Shown here: in pieces, positions 1 through 11,905 of the stretch | How the letters are laid out: each line of letters begins with the position of its first letter | Position numbering within the stretch: position 1 is the first letter of the stretch | DNA from: Anarhynchus alexandrinus | Lineage: Eukaryota; Chordata; Aves; Charadriiformes; Charadriidae | Length of the DNA stretch: 64,000 nt | Assembly (NCBI GenBank): GCA_008711295.1 | Contig: VUYV01000036.1 | Location: forward strand, 159,455-223,454 | Direction: 5' to 3' | The notes under the pieces: generated by a model | Told to the model about the DNA's origin: nothing | Database searches by the model: none | The model's input: only the letters and a program-made list of their open reading frames with translations | Translations under genes and position numbers: made by a program

Positions 1-900
1 TCCCTCGCTTAAATGGTCTGACAGGACCAAGAAGCAACCCATATTTGACAAAGACTTGAGCCAAAGATCCTGGCGTGAGATAACTCTGCTAAACATTGTC
101 AGCTACTAGATCTATATATTTTTTTATTTGTATTAATTTATTTATCCTTCTAATCAACACTTCTCTGCCTGCCACCTCCCCCCTTAGCCTGTCATTGTCA
201 GGGAACATCGGAGTATCGGCGGCATTGCCGCGGCGCGTCTGTGCAGGGCTCCTCTGTTTTCGTCTGATATGAGTCAGATGCGGTTAACACAAGCAGAAAG
301 GAGCTTGACAGCTTTCTGCTTCCCCGCGGGGACCCTGCACCGTGACGGGAGAAGCCCACAGCCAGACTGTGCGGGGGAAAGCAGAGCATTATAAGTCACG
401 TTATTCATCTCATGCGCTCGTGGGCAAGCCAGGGATTGTCTTGGACTGCCCTTAAGATGAGATTTTTTCCACCAGAATGTAGGGTATTGTGGCAATTTAA
501 TTTCCTTATACGAAGTTGCGAGGATTATACAAATCTGGTTTTCTGCATTCAATTTTTAATAAAAGAAAGGGCTCTGGAGTTTGCGGAGATTATTAACAGC
601 ATAATAATAAAAAGACACTGACATCACCCAGCTCCACCGGAGCCTAAGTGAAGACAATCACTAGGCCATTTTTAATACCCGAGTTCAAAATACAGTACGT
701 ACGAGCTCTGCAGGGTTTGTTCAGCCGACAGCAAACACAGCCTGAGCCTGTTCGTTAGGGGGAGAGGGAGGCAGCCTGCCACGGGGGATTAGCTTGTCAG
801 CGGTGGGCAGGCTACAGCCAAACAGTACAACATTTCCTTTCACGGTGACCAGAAGAAAAGGATCTTAGGGCGAGGGTAGCCGCGGCCACCATCTGGCGGA
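1..900. promoter_or_regulatory. Candidate conserved noncoding block at the left edge
   Basis: No gene is recognisable. About 200-360 is GC-richer and keeps many CpGs, including clustered cggcgg and gccgcggcgcg strings. About 480-700 is AT-rich with many TAAT/ATTA-type cores (caatttaatt, ttaataaaag, attattaac) and a gtacgtac palindrome at 695-702. Retained CpGs beside homeodomain-type cores are typical of vertebrate developmental enhancers. That reading is inference; the sequence shows only composition and motifs. The short open frames here overlap on both strands and look like chance. Confidence 0.3.
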
Positions 901-2940
901 GGTTAGTGTGTTGTGGGTCAGACTTCTCCCTGCTACATGAGACCGAGAGCAGCAGGCTGCGGTAATGGGGGATTACATCTCGCTTCTCTGGCAACTCTGT
1001 CCTCTGAAAGTATGTTTTTCAAAGACATGCTATAAACATCCACTTTTCAGTGTCCGCCTGTCAGTATTATACTCCCACTTTAGAGAAAAAGAAGGGGTAC
1101 ATGCTTCACTTATTTCAGTTGCACACCAGATTTCTCCAACGCTCTAATCAAAGCCATGGTGCAGAAGATAATGGTCAGCCATTTTTTTTTACCATTTACT
1201 TGAATTCTGCTCATTTTATATTTAAGCAAAAGTTGGAACTTTTTTAATTTTGCATTTTCCATTGCCATTGCAGCAAAACACTTTTTGCCCACAGAGATCC
1301 AGGACTTTAGTTACTTTTTCTCTCATCTCACAAGACCTGACCCTACAGAAATGCTTTAAGGAGCGTTCCAGAGAGGAACCAAAACACGGAGAAGCAGGAC
1401 TCTGAGCAACATGCATCCTACAACCTTTTCCTAAAGCTAACATACAAAAGAGTGCAGGGTTAATTATGGACATTTCTCAGTTTGGCAAAGTAATGTTTTT
1501 CCATTTTGAAAGCATAGGGCGTTAGAAGAAATAAATCTAGATTGGAAATAAATGTGGCCTTCACCTTGAGTCTTTAAGCTAAGAGGTCCTCTCAGAGCTC
1601 TGGGCTGGAGCTGGCTCTATAGAGTCCCAGAGATTTACAGCTTGATTAAACTGAATGAGTCAAACCATATTGCGTCTAGCCCTACAGTTCTATTTTCATA
1701 GTACAGAAGCTATAATGCGAATTATACAATTCATCTCATAAATCGTGGATTTTATGATGATTCATAAGCACTGGAAGCAGGATTAAAGTCTTCTTGATAA
1801 GTGAATTAATTCTGTAGCTTGCTAGGAATCTGTGCTATAAGTTGTTTGAACCTGTCATGTTGTTGACTGTGAATTGGTATTTAAAAATCAATGTGTGTAC
1901 GCAGACAGAACACCTCAAGTGAGGTTTTCATTATTATAATTGTGCCCCTGGCTATGTTATAGTTAGGGTTGAGTCAGTGTTTCCATCCTTAAGTGTATTT
2001 TTCATGTGTATGTACTTTGCCACATAAATTCACTCGAGTAGATTAGTGTGTTTCTACATAATAATAGTAAATTAGAATCTTTCTAAATCTTAGAATTAGA
2101 AAAGGATTTTAAGGAGTGGATTTCTCAATGGAAAAAGTTTTCTGGTGCTGGAATAGCCTTTATGTACAAGGTACAGAATTCAAAGTTTATCATTTAAGAT
2201 GCTTTCTCGCTCTTGAACAACTAAAAATGAGGTCAATTTGAAATCTTATTTATTAAGTCCATATGGTCTAATCCATTTGGTGCTTTCAAAACAAAATATA
2301 AACACAATGAAATAATTAGACTTAAATACGTACTTTTTTCCTCCCTTCTGTTAAGGACCACAATCTCACCAAAATCTTATAGACAAATCTGATCCGTATT
2401 TTAGCATCACTGATACATTCCTGTTGACTTTTGTGCATCCATATGGTGAGAACTTGCCCCTACGGATATGTTTACACTGCAGCCAAATGTTTAACCACAG
2501 AGTTTATAGAGTTTAAACTCTCTAGCCTGGGGAATAATCACTGTATAGTTGTGGCAGTGCAGACCTCAGCTCATGTTAATCTTAAAAACATGTATGTAGA
2601 GACTGCTTTGTTATAGCCTATGAAAAACCCTGTGCAACTGCCAGATATCCTGTTCTTCACACTTCCTCTGGGTAATACAGACTGGATGGGTTTACAAGTG
2701 CTGTACCCAACACTTTTGTGGAAGTGACCCTCTAATTCTATTAACAAACACCTCAAGATACACTTTAAAGAATATTTTTATGCAGGGTATTGCTCAACTA
2801 TTTCTGGACATGACTAAATTGTGCAAAGTGTATGATATGTAGAATCACTGTTAAGTTGTATAAATCTGGGGGATGGAGGGGTTACTACTTAGTCATAAAT
2901 ATATTTCTCCAAATATGCATTTAGCTTTGGTGTGAACAAT
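901..2940. other. Unique AT-rich DNA, no gene seen
   Basis: Open frames stay below about 85 codons and none resembles a known family. I see no CR1, LTR or RNA gene. The sequence is complex rather than repetitive, so it is either unconstrained intergenic or intronic DNA or holds elements too divergent to name. Confidence 0.5.
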
Positions 2941-2959
2941 TAGAAATATTAAGGGATTC

Positions 2960-2975
2960 TTTTTTTTTTTTTTTT
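2960..2975. repeat. T16 homopolymer
   Basis: An uninterrupted run of sixteen T, followed by an AT-only stretch that leads into a perfect palindrome about 90 bp further on. No adjacent retroposon body is visible, so it is not the tail of a recognisable element. Confidence 0.9.
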
Positions 2976-3064
2976 AATTATAATTTTAATAATATACTTT
3001 TGAAAATGTCTTGGAAATACTTGGGAAAAAATACTAAGAACCAATGGTTTATAATTATGATACA

Positions 3065-3086
3065 TATAATTATAGCTATAATTATA
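3065..3086. repeat. Perfect 22-bp AT-rich palindrome
   Basis: The two 11-bp arms (tataattatag and its complement) are perfectly self-complementary with no spacer, centred on AGCT. Flanking DNA repeats the motif imperfectly (ataattat, taattataa). It could extrude as a cruciform or simply reflect AT-rich low complexity. Confidence 0.9.
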
Positions 3087-3229
3087 ATGCCTGGAAATGG
3101 CAATGAAAACTGTTCCTATTTTGTTAGTAAGTATCTAAATATACAGAAAATGACATCCTCTACTTCAAAAAGGTTATAATTCAAATAATGTGAACCTTAT
3201 TCTCCGTTGTCATGTATTCTGTATAGTCA

Positions 3230-3680
3230 AGCAATGGTTTAAAAAAGTATTGTCGTTCTGTGAGAGCGCCTCATTCTCTCTTCCTCTACCCATAATGTAC
3301 ACAAACGTATGTAAACAGTGGCATCGAGGGGTTTTATATGAATACATATAGTCCTTTCAAACAGCATGTCAACTGAAAGATGCTTGCACCACTATCTTTA
3401 CTCATTTTTCATTGGTAGGACCAGGACTGCTTTCTAGGCTTGTGAAGGGTCATGAGATATCTTTTTATCTGAAACAGAGATAACCTGAAGTTCTCTCTGT
3501 TTCTGTGAGTCTCCTCTAATCAGGTCTTGTTAAAGGCAACTGTTCTGCTTAAGGCAGGTTGACAAGAGACTGTGAAGTGGCTCGCTGGGAATTTGGGGCG
3601 GATTGGCTTCCAGTGACGGAGGTCAATGTTGAGAGAGTTTTATGATACCAACACACTGCTGAATTTAACACATTAACCAC
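3230..3680. promoter_or_regulatory. Candidate regulatory block with clustered GATA motifs
   Basis: Complex, non-repetitive sequence. Two WGATAR-type sites lie close together on opposite strands: TTATCT at 3465-3470 and AGATAA at 3478-3483, with a near match AGATAT at 3455-3460. Further on come gcggattggcttccagtgacgg, with retained CpGs, and attaaccactt. The GATA cluster is directly visible. Enhancer function is inference. Confidence 0.25.
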
Positions 3681-5330
3681 TTCATATTTCACCATACATA
3701 TTTTTAATTTCATCAGCATTTATTTAACTTTTCCTGGTTGCTCCTTGACAGTTGTAAGAGTTTGGCCTATCACCTGCTACTCTTTTTATTTCCATATGGA
3801 CTTAAGAGATGAGAAAGAAGACAAGCCGCACGCTTAAAGTTTGCAACCTGAGATTCAGGGTGTCCCCTCTAGAAATTCATAACCTGTACAAAGATATTCT
3901 ACATATTACAAATGATGAAGAGCTCCTTGACTCAGGGAGAGTCTTGGCAGGGCAAACACATGAAGTTTGTAAGAGTGTAAGAGCACTCTTTTTTTTTTTT
4001 CTGACAATGTTATTTTCTTATCTGATGGGACCTCATTTCCAAATAACTGCCAAAATTTGGGTATGATCCAAACTGAATTCTAGCTTCGGTGGTGTCTAAA
4101 TACAAATCTAGACATTGCAACTTTTGCCCATTGCTAAAAATGTTACATATTCGTCAAATATGTCTGTGTGTCTTGGAGAGAGTTTCTTACTTCTGAAAAT
4201 CAGGCCACTGATATTTGGCACGCACGCTTGAGAACCTGGGCCAAATTATATCATTACCAATCATTATCTAATGCATTTAGTGAAGGGAAGAAGTAATGGA
4301 TTGGGAAAACTTAACTTCTCTAATTTCTTGTTCTTTATATAGTCAATTTTCTCATCCAGTGTCCTATGCTAATGTTGAGAATCAGCACTGGGCATAGCCC
4401 ACATATGTTTGTCTGTGAGAATAAGCAACAAGTATGGAGCAGATGGATTTATTTAAAAAACTTATCTGTGTCCTAAGGAACAAAATGAAGTAAACGAATA
4501 AAAACTCCTAAGACAAGAGAAAGTCTGGGGTGAGGGAAGAGAGGGAGGGAGGAGAAGGAAAGAATATAAGTATTTCTTGGCTGATATGCCCATGTTGACA
4601 CTTTTTTTCCATAAAGTGGGCCTAGCTACTTCTCTATTCCCTGTATATTCAAGTCGGCTCAGTATAATACTGTGGCTTGCAAGAAATGTTAATGTACTTG
4701 CCTTTTCCAATGTAAACTATGTGATAGGGGTGACTGTTTCCCCTCAACATCTTAATGTTAATTCAACAGTAAGGCATTATTCACGGGGAAATTCCTCCTG
4801 CTCTTGGAGTCTATAATTGAATGGTTTTGTTAACTGAGCGATCGAGCCTTTTAATGGATATTTGTCTTGGTTTCACTGAACTTGGAAAAAAGAAAGAATT
4901 CAGAGCCAAGAAGCATGTAAAGGGCACCAGGAGCGCTAAGTTAAAGAAAACAAAAATACTGCAGAAATTGTTCTCTATATGAGAAAAACATTATAGTACT
5001 TCAAAACATATTCTCACATTAAAACAACTTGCAATTCCAAAATGTTTGTCACTGTCTGACCTTCTGTTATTTTATGTAATGTCTCAAAGTGATTTTTTGT
5101 GTGTGTGCAACTTCCTTCATTTAAGAATGCATGATAACTGACACAACATAAAAGAAAAAAAGAAAAAAGCTAAAGAAATCCTTTCTCCTGACCTTTTTGT
5201 GATTACTTTTTTTTTGCATTTACTGATTTCCTTTCCAACATGGTACACTTAAATGAACAAGCAAAGCTTTGCAGACACTGTCACCACCTGCATATTCAAG
5301 CTAAAAACTGTTAATGTTGGTTGTATGCGT
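3681..5330. other. Unique AT-rich DNA, no gene seen
   Basis: It holds only short chance frames, a T-run near 3990 and the G-rich tract annotated separately at 4527. A run of A/G-rich sequence lies around 5140-5170. No mobile element or RNA gene was recognised. Confidence 0.5.
4527..4549 (+). other. G-quadruplex motif
   Basis: Four runs of three or more G are separated by loops of 3, 6 and 1 bases (gggg-tga-ggg-aagaga-ggg-a-ggg), meeting the usual G3+N1-7 pattern. It lies in a purine-rich tract continuing to about 4565. No promoter or gene is evident next to it. Confidence 0.7.
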
Positions 5331-5660
5331 GCTTTCTAAGATACTTGAGTTACACAGAGAATAACACTTCTCTGCCATAAAGCTGAGATTATAACAGCCA
5401 CTTATGCAAAATATTTTTTCTTTATTATTCAGGCTTTGCCTGAACGTCTTTGCTGTTTCTCAGATAGAATAAAGACTAGTTAATTCTGAAAACTTTCAAT
5501 GTCAGAATGGTCCACAGTTTATAACACACTGACAAGGATACATAAAATGAGGAAAAAGCTACTTTTTCCAGGCGGGGGTCAGAAGTCTGCCAGTTGTTGA
5601 CAGATGTTCCAGCGTCATTTACCAAAACAGGCTATTGAGACCCCCTGCCTGACCCACAGC
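5331..5660. promoter_or_regulatory. Candidate conserved noncoding block
   Basis: Non-repetitive sequence with forkhead- and homeodomain-like AT cores (ttatgcaaaat, tttattattcagg, ctagttaattc), then a GC-richer end (ccaggcgggggtcag, gttccagcgtcattt). The pattern resembles vertebrate enhancers, but this rests on appearance alone. Confidence 0.2.
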
Positions 5661-8540
5661 TGTGTTTGGTTGAAGATCAGAAATGGGCTACCTGTACATT
5701 AGCCAGTGTTACCACCTTATATGACAGAACAAGAACTTGTTATACAGACTGAAACAAAAGCACTAGGAAAGAAAGTGGATTTACACCCCTGTTCTCCATT
5801 TGATTTGGGTTTGAGTTTTTTTTGCTGGGGGAAGTTAAATCCACTACCACTTCTAACGGTAACTTTGGGACAAAATCTGCCTCAGGAAGTTATCTGACAG
5901 CAACGCTGGGTTGGAACCGCTCTGGCTTAGCAGCCCACTTTCTGTAATTTTATTGTCAAATTTGTGACTTTATTGGCTTGCTTTGTGGTAAGTGTTGCTC
6001 CTATTTATTTAAGTGGTTTTCTTTGCAGCATTTCCTTCAGGGGCTGCAGCCTGCATTGAGAGTATGGAAACTATTTCCCCAGATGGAGCCAATGAATGTT
6101 CTGAGGCCTAATAATATACGTATCCTCTTGCAATTCACAGCAGATTCCAGTAAACACTGGCCTTCATCTGAATGCTTGAGTACACCACTTTCCAGAACTC
6201 TTGGCAAGAATGACGTGGGCGTGAGAGGTGAATATCCATATCTTGTCATTTATCTGTGCAGAAGGAATCTGTGCTGATTTTCTGAACCTTACTTGACCAC
6301 TGACCACAACAGGCGGTTTTACATTTAATTTTGCCAGAGAGCTATGGAAATTAAATACTCATTTTTTTCATCTCCTTTTTTTTTTTACAATTTTTCACAA
6401 GCAGGATCCAAACCCTTCTTTAGCCGCTGGCTCCTAATCTCGCACTTTGTGCTTTATATTTGGGCCCACTGGCAGTGGTAGCAGTCATAGAAGAGTGACA
6501 TGGTTTAGATAGCATCGCACTGCAATCCCAGCTCTGACTTGCAGACCTCCAGGTGACCCAGCACATGTTTTGGTTATGGTATGCTGGGACCAAACAGCTC
6601 ACAGTGACCTAGACATCAGGAACTCGGTGTATTGCACTAGGTTCTTCACCTACAGAAGTATAGAACAAAGCCTATTCTGGCCTGGACTTCAAATGAAGCC
6701 CCTCAAAAGCAGGAAAAACATAAAAGATCTTCATTACAGTAAGCATCAGCCACTCAAGGAGGCTTTACTCAGGTGCAATATCATGCATGCGGACGCAAGA
6801 ATGATGTGTAATCACCTCCAGATAAACAGTGCTCCATGTCCACAGGTGACTGATATGCAGCACTCTGAAGAGCGGTCGAAACGGAGAAACGGATAAGACA
6901 GGATGGTCTGACTGTTCACCACTGCCCTGCCCTCAGTGGGGCTTCTGGATATAGTGTGTGGTCTCACTGAGCATGGGCTATGCACTGTTCCTGGACGTGA
7001 ACAGGGTGACGGAGTCCCATAGACAGTGAAAAGCGTCTCATTGTGCAGGCAACACTGCCTCTGCATCTGCTTGATTGTTTCCTCTGGAGGCCACTGTAAC
7101 CTGGTGCTGAGTCCCCTTCAACCAACAAGTCACTGTCCTAGAGCCCCTGCTTCAAAAAAAAAAGTTATGGTTGGGTTGTGTCCCTGAAGATGGTCCAAGT
7201 AACTTGTTACTGATACTCTTTAGAAGAGTGAAATTCTGCTGTTCATAGCCTCCTCAAAATTTTATGTTTCTCATGCTCAGCTTCAGCTGCTCTTCCCCAC
7301 CTATACATTTCTGGTTTTTCTTCCCTTCTTAATTTTTTTTCACACATAAATCTACTGGAGAATGTCTGTGCATGCCCATGTGTAGACTGTGGTCACTTAC
7401 AGCGCAGGAATTATCTACTGTCTCTTTTTCCTGGGCTCTGAATCCCACCACTAAATATGGATTGAGCTTTGCACTGACTCGACATTCTCACCCTTCACTT
7501 GCATCTTTCTTAAGTTGGGAGAAGCATCTGGAATCTTGTGCCATGATCCGCATTTGTCCTTCTTGGGAAGCCAAATATCCTTATTCTTCAAATAAATCAT
7601 ACCCTTAACTAATGTGAGGGTTATATTCTCACTCCTATTTACTTTTATTTTCTGCTTAGGGACATTTTCTACCAGGTCCTTATTCTGAAGGAAAATGTTC
7701 TTTCCCCATCCCAGACACAGTTTTTTGACTTCACTATCAGAAATTTACTCAATATTAGTGTTTTACCAGCATCTTTTCACCTAAGTCATTCCCTGAAGAT
7801 TTTTCTATAATTCATAAACATTCTTTATCATTCATAAAAAAACAGAGAGCCAGAATATTACGTTATCAAGCTCTTTTAAAATCTCAGAGAATTTTCCTTG
7901 GAACATACTAAATGGCATTTTAAGTACTGATAAAGTATATGTCCAAAAGGGTTTACCCTTAGATTCAAATATTGGATGGGTCGGGTGGCCAGTTTACCTT
8001 TTGCAAATCATCCTCTGTTGGTTAACAACAGAGCTATAGATTGCCTTTGTCAAAACATAAGATTTGTTTATCAAAATAACACATGGATGGAACTGCTAAA
8101 ACAAATTTACTATACCTTGTAAGAGAGGTATGCTATTCTATGCAAATCTCTTTCTACTGAGAACCTGAGACTGTTTTGCTGCTGGAAAAGTAAATCATTT
8201 CTACTTTCAGACAAGTGTCCTTGGCTTGTGCCTAAATTCTTCATTATGACAGACAGTCCCTGTAGCTTCAATGAACTTGGCAGGCCCCTTATTTTTTATG
8301 TAGTTTGCCTTTGGCAGAGGGCCAGACGTGAACGTCTCCTCCCTACCTGTAGACTTCCACACATCTTTGTGACAACTCTCTCACCTTCTGTTTTGCTCTC
8401 TTATGCAGCAACATTGAATGTAAGTGATGGTAAAGTATACAGTGCATGTTAGTCAACTTGCAGTGTAGCATTGTAAAGTGTCTGATGGTTCAAGGATTAT
8501 TAGTAAAATGACTAAATGATGATTAATTGTCTCTACTTGA
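5661..8540. other. Unique DNA, no gene seen
   Basis: The longest frame is 108 codons at 6570-6896 (+). It has no recognisable domain and no clear splice context. The 6420-7130 part is somewhat richer in G+C than its surroundings but matches no repeat I know. No RNA gene was seen. Confidence 0.5.
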
Positions 8541-9220
8541 ATGTATGGTCCTTTCATGCGTTGCAGAGAGGAAAGTAAAAATAGCAGATGAAAGTTTTAC
8601 ATAAGAAGAGTTTATTTTGTTATGTCATGTTAATTTTCATAATGTGGTGCCATTTCTGTCATGACTCCTTTCATTATCCTAAAATGAAATACTTGAGTGT
8701 AATTTAAAGCCATGTGTAACAATATGGTTGCACCAAAATAAATGTCTCTTCCCATTCAATTTAGATATAACTCGGTTGCCTTTAACTGTATTATCATGAG
8801 TGTAGTGCTAGCTCTTTATTTGTCTTCCTGCTCTGGGCTTCAGTGGAATGAGTTCCTGTACTTAATGGCTTTGCAGGTTTGTGATATTTGTTCAGCATGT
8901 TTGCTAAGCAATGAGCACTTAGCATTTGTCATCTGGCATCTTTCATTTTCTTTCCCCAGAGCACTTTAAAAAGGCCGCATTTTGTTTGGGGAAAAATATA
9001 AAAGTACCTCGGCATATTTAGTGTACTTTCAGAGATAATGCGCATTTAACCACACGCGTGTGTGGGAAGCTCATGCAAATTTAGCCTGTTGCAACAAAAA
9101 AAAATAGACCTTCTCTCTTGTCTTCAGCCACCATAGTGAATAGCAATATTATTGAATAAAATCAGAATAAAAGGTGAAAGAGCAAACATCACCACTCCCG
9201 TTGTCCGACAGCCTTCAGAG
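8541..9220. promoter_or_regulatory. Candidate enhancer with octamer motif and CpG palindrome
   Basis: A consensus POU octamer ATGCAAAT lies at 9073-9080. Ten bases upstream is a 12-bp perfect palindrome, cacacgcgtgtg, at 9051-9062 with two CpGs. Other blocks are a mix of AT cores and complex sequence (gcactttaaaaaggccgcat, agataatgcgcattt). The motifs are seen directly. Conservation and activity are inferred. Confidence 0.3.
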
Positions 9221-10640
9221 CAATGTATAAAGTCTTTTTCAAAGTAATTCCTGGTACCTGCACACTAAAAAAAAGAAGTCAGTTCTGGAGGGACATCTGC
9301 TTCTGTGTATAGAACAGCCATGCCGATTAGCCATGGTTAATGGTCCAAAGTCCAAGCTTCCATGAGACATTTCATTTAGGCTGGCACACCTGGCACTTAG
9401 CAACACTGCTCATTAATTTTATCGTGCGGAAGCTAACTTACACTTTAGAGGACTATGGACACAGTATAATTTATGGCTAAGACATTGGAGGAAGAGGAGG
9501 CATTTAAGTGAATGTATTTATGATCATCTTATGTGGGAAACAGGTAAACAGACAAATGTACCTTTTGAAGTCCATAAGAGAATGTACTTTTGCTACCGCC
9601 AGTGTTTTGTAGCCGAGCCTCTTTGTACAAATATGGGAAAAATGTTTTTCACTTTTTGTTTACATTGATTAAAAGTGAGAGTCCACCTTCATGCATTTCA
9701 GAGTGCTATGTTCCTTGCTCACACTTGGAATGGGATGATGAGGTCACTGAGGAAAGATTTTTGTAATTCTGACTAGATTTCTATCGGTGTCAGAGTGGGA
9801 GGTATAATTCCCTTTACAAGTCCCTGTTTTCTGGGGTCCAGATGTTCTCTGTTCTTTAACCATGCACAAAGCACAGGGTCAAAGTCTTTGTCCTGACCAC
9901 TGTTAATACCACCACGGGTATTGGCTTCTAGATTAGATTCCTGGATGAAGAATGTGTGCTTCTGATTTTGCTATTAACTCATTGCTCTTGGTGTCCTGAG
10001 ACTATTGACAAAAATGCTCAATGTATCTTTATGAATTAAGACAGTGCCTTGCAGAAGAATGCACTGTGTTTTATAGAGGACCTTCAGTTTTATAAAATAA
10101 TTTGGAAATTCGAAGAACTAGGTCTTGTTCTGTTGATCATGGGCCAAATGAACTGTCATTTTATTTTCCTTCACTTTTCTTCCTTCATGGCCTGCCAAAA
10201 CTCTTCATGCCCAATACTGCTTCCTATCCTTTCCAGGCATTTTCTTTCACCTCTCTCACTTTCTTATTATATGAGCATTGCTCTTGTGGTTCAAATACTT
10301 GAAATGGATTGACAGGAAAGTAGTCTGACCCTAAACTGCTAGATGTGTTTCACCATTCTCTAGACTGCACACTTATAATATGGGAATTACAAAAAATATT
10401 ATTTCCCTCATTCATAAAAGGTTAAAAATAAATATATTAATGTCTGGTGAACTTTATTTTGATCAATCCATGTAATTAAATATTTGTACTGCTTCTACCT
10501 CCAACTTGCCCTCTGCTTTGGATAAACTATGCTGTAAACTTTTGAATTTGTAGGGAATTCATAGGGATGAATTGTATGGAGACTCTCTTCTCACAACAAG
10601 TGCTCCAACCTCTGTCTGAAGAGAAATACAGACCAAGGTT
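9221..10640. other. Unique AT-rich DNA, no gene seen
   Basis: Short frames only (up to 87 codons, 10049-10312), without recognisable protein features. No mobile element was found. Confidence 0.5.
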
Positions 10641-10641
10641 T

Positions 10642-10668
10642 CCCATGTTTCCTATGTTTCACATGTTT
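10642..10668 (+). repeat. Three tandem 9-bp repeats
   Basis: Three consecutive 9-mers (cccatgttt, cctatgttt, cacatgttt) followed by a partial cccat. In one frame they read as a Phe-Pro-Met-type tripeptide repeat, but that 72-codon frame shows no other sign of coding. Confidence 0.85.
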
Positions 10669-10673
10669 CCCAT

Positions 10674-11600
10674 CTCCAAACCCTGCTTTGGGCTCTGTTT
10701 CATTCTTCTGAAGCTGCCCAAGAGAAGGTTAGAGTTTTGGCCTGTTGGTAACCCTTGCTGTAGTTCTTTGGAATTACAGTTATGAGTACTTGTTGACACT
10801 GAGCTTAGGAATGGAATACAAGTATGCTATATAATACATAGCCTCGTTTTTTTAAAAAATAATTAAAGTCTGCAGGATGACTGACTATATTTTTTAATAT
10901 ATGAGTCAATGAAGGTATATTTTAATATGAAAAAAATGAATGCTTCTGAAAACATCCTATTGTACAGTTTAATATCAAATCATACTTGATTGTCAGCTTT
11001 GAAATATAGACCACTTTTAAACTGAGACAGCATTATGTTGAGTATTAAGAATTTTACTTTTGCCATTGATACTGTGCTTTTTCCATCTGCCTCTGCGTCT
11101 ATTGTGACATATGTCTCCTGTAAAGGAACAATAGTTGATTAACCAATTGTTCAGGAGTTAAAAGGATTTTAATGAGAAGAAAGCAATGGAGTTTATTCGG
11201 GTTCTTGGTTTTAAAAGAGAAGTATCACTTGGAAAAAATGTCTGATGAGACTAATGATTTTACAGAATGGAGCTGAACACTGTAAAGTGAGTTTGGTCCT
11301 GAACTGCTTTTCACCTCTCTCTGAAAGTTGTTCTGCAGTCAAACAACATTTTATCTGCATATTTCATAACTAGTCTGTCTGTGCTTTTCACCACTTTTTT
11401 ACACTTTGATCTGATAACTCCAGGAGCAGTCTGGTTTTCTGGGGTTACTGTGTTCCAGCTGTACTTTGGCAGTGGGGAGTCAGCACTGTTTCTTGACTTA
11501 TCAGCCATTTATTTTTGTTAAACCCAGCTGAAATGAGTACCAGTGAAAAAGGTGTTCGGCTGATGATGCAAGTTTAGAACGAAAGTAAATAAAGTTGTTC
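10674..11600. other. Unique AT-rich DNA, no gene seen
   Basis: No frame longer than about 65 codons and no repeat recognised. AT-rich tracts lie near 10850-10940. Confidence 0.5.
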
Positions 11601-11679
11601 TTAAGCAGGTGGCTGCAGGTCAGCCCTGGTGCTGCCCTCACGTAGGTACATGGGGTGCAGAGCAGGCTGTCTGCACAAC

Positions 11680-11697
11680 TGATGGGGATCCCCATCA
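11680..11697. repeat. Perfect 18-bp palindrome
   Basis: tgatggggatccccatca is fully self-complementary and centred on a GGATCC hexamer. It sits in a GC-richer island (about 11600-11900) that also holds an inverted-repeat element. No gene lies beside it. Confidence 0.9.
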
Positions 11698-11829
11698 CCT
11701 TGGCTACATCAGCCCCCTCTGGCCCAAGGGGTGCGCCTCGCTGATCTACCTATGCAGCTTCCAAGACTGGCCTCTGAAATCCCAGAGAAATTTGGGCTAA
11801 GGGGAGTAAAATTTCAAAGCGGTTACAGT

Positions 11830-11893
11830 AAAATCCTGACTGCCCCGAAGTCAGCAAGTCCTTCGGCTCTGACTCCACAGAGGCAGGGATTTT
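11830..11893. mobile_element. Decayed inverted-repeat (MITE-like) element, copy 1
   Basis: The ends are complementary: AAAATCC at 11830-11836 and GGATTTT at 11887-11893. Inside, ccgaagtcag and ctctgactcc resemble the centre of a small foldback element common in bird, turtle and crocodilian genomes (core close to attgacttcaatggg). Its TIR-only, non-coding structure suggests a MITE, but I cannot give a repeat-library name. This copy is badly decayed. Confidence 0.45.
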
Positions 11894-11905
11894 CCTGCAC
11901 CTTTC

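Noticed and set aside
10567..10785. Frame with Phe-Pro-Met repeats
   Set aside because: It is produced by the three 9-bp DNA repeats; the rest of the frame has no coding signal.
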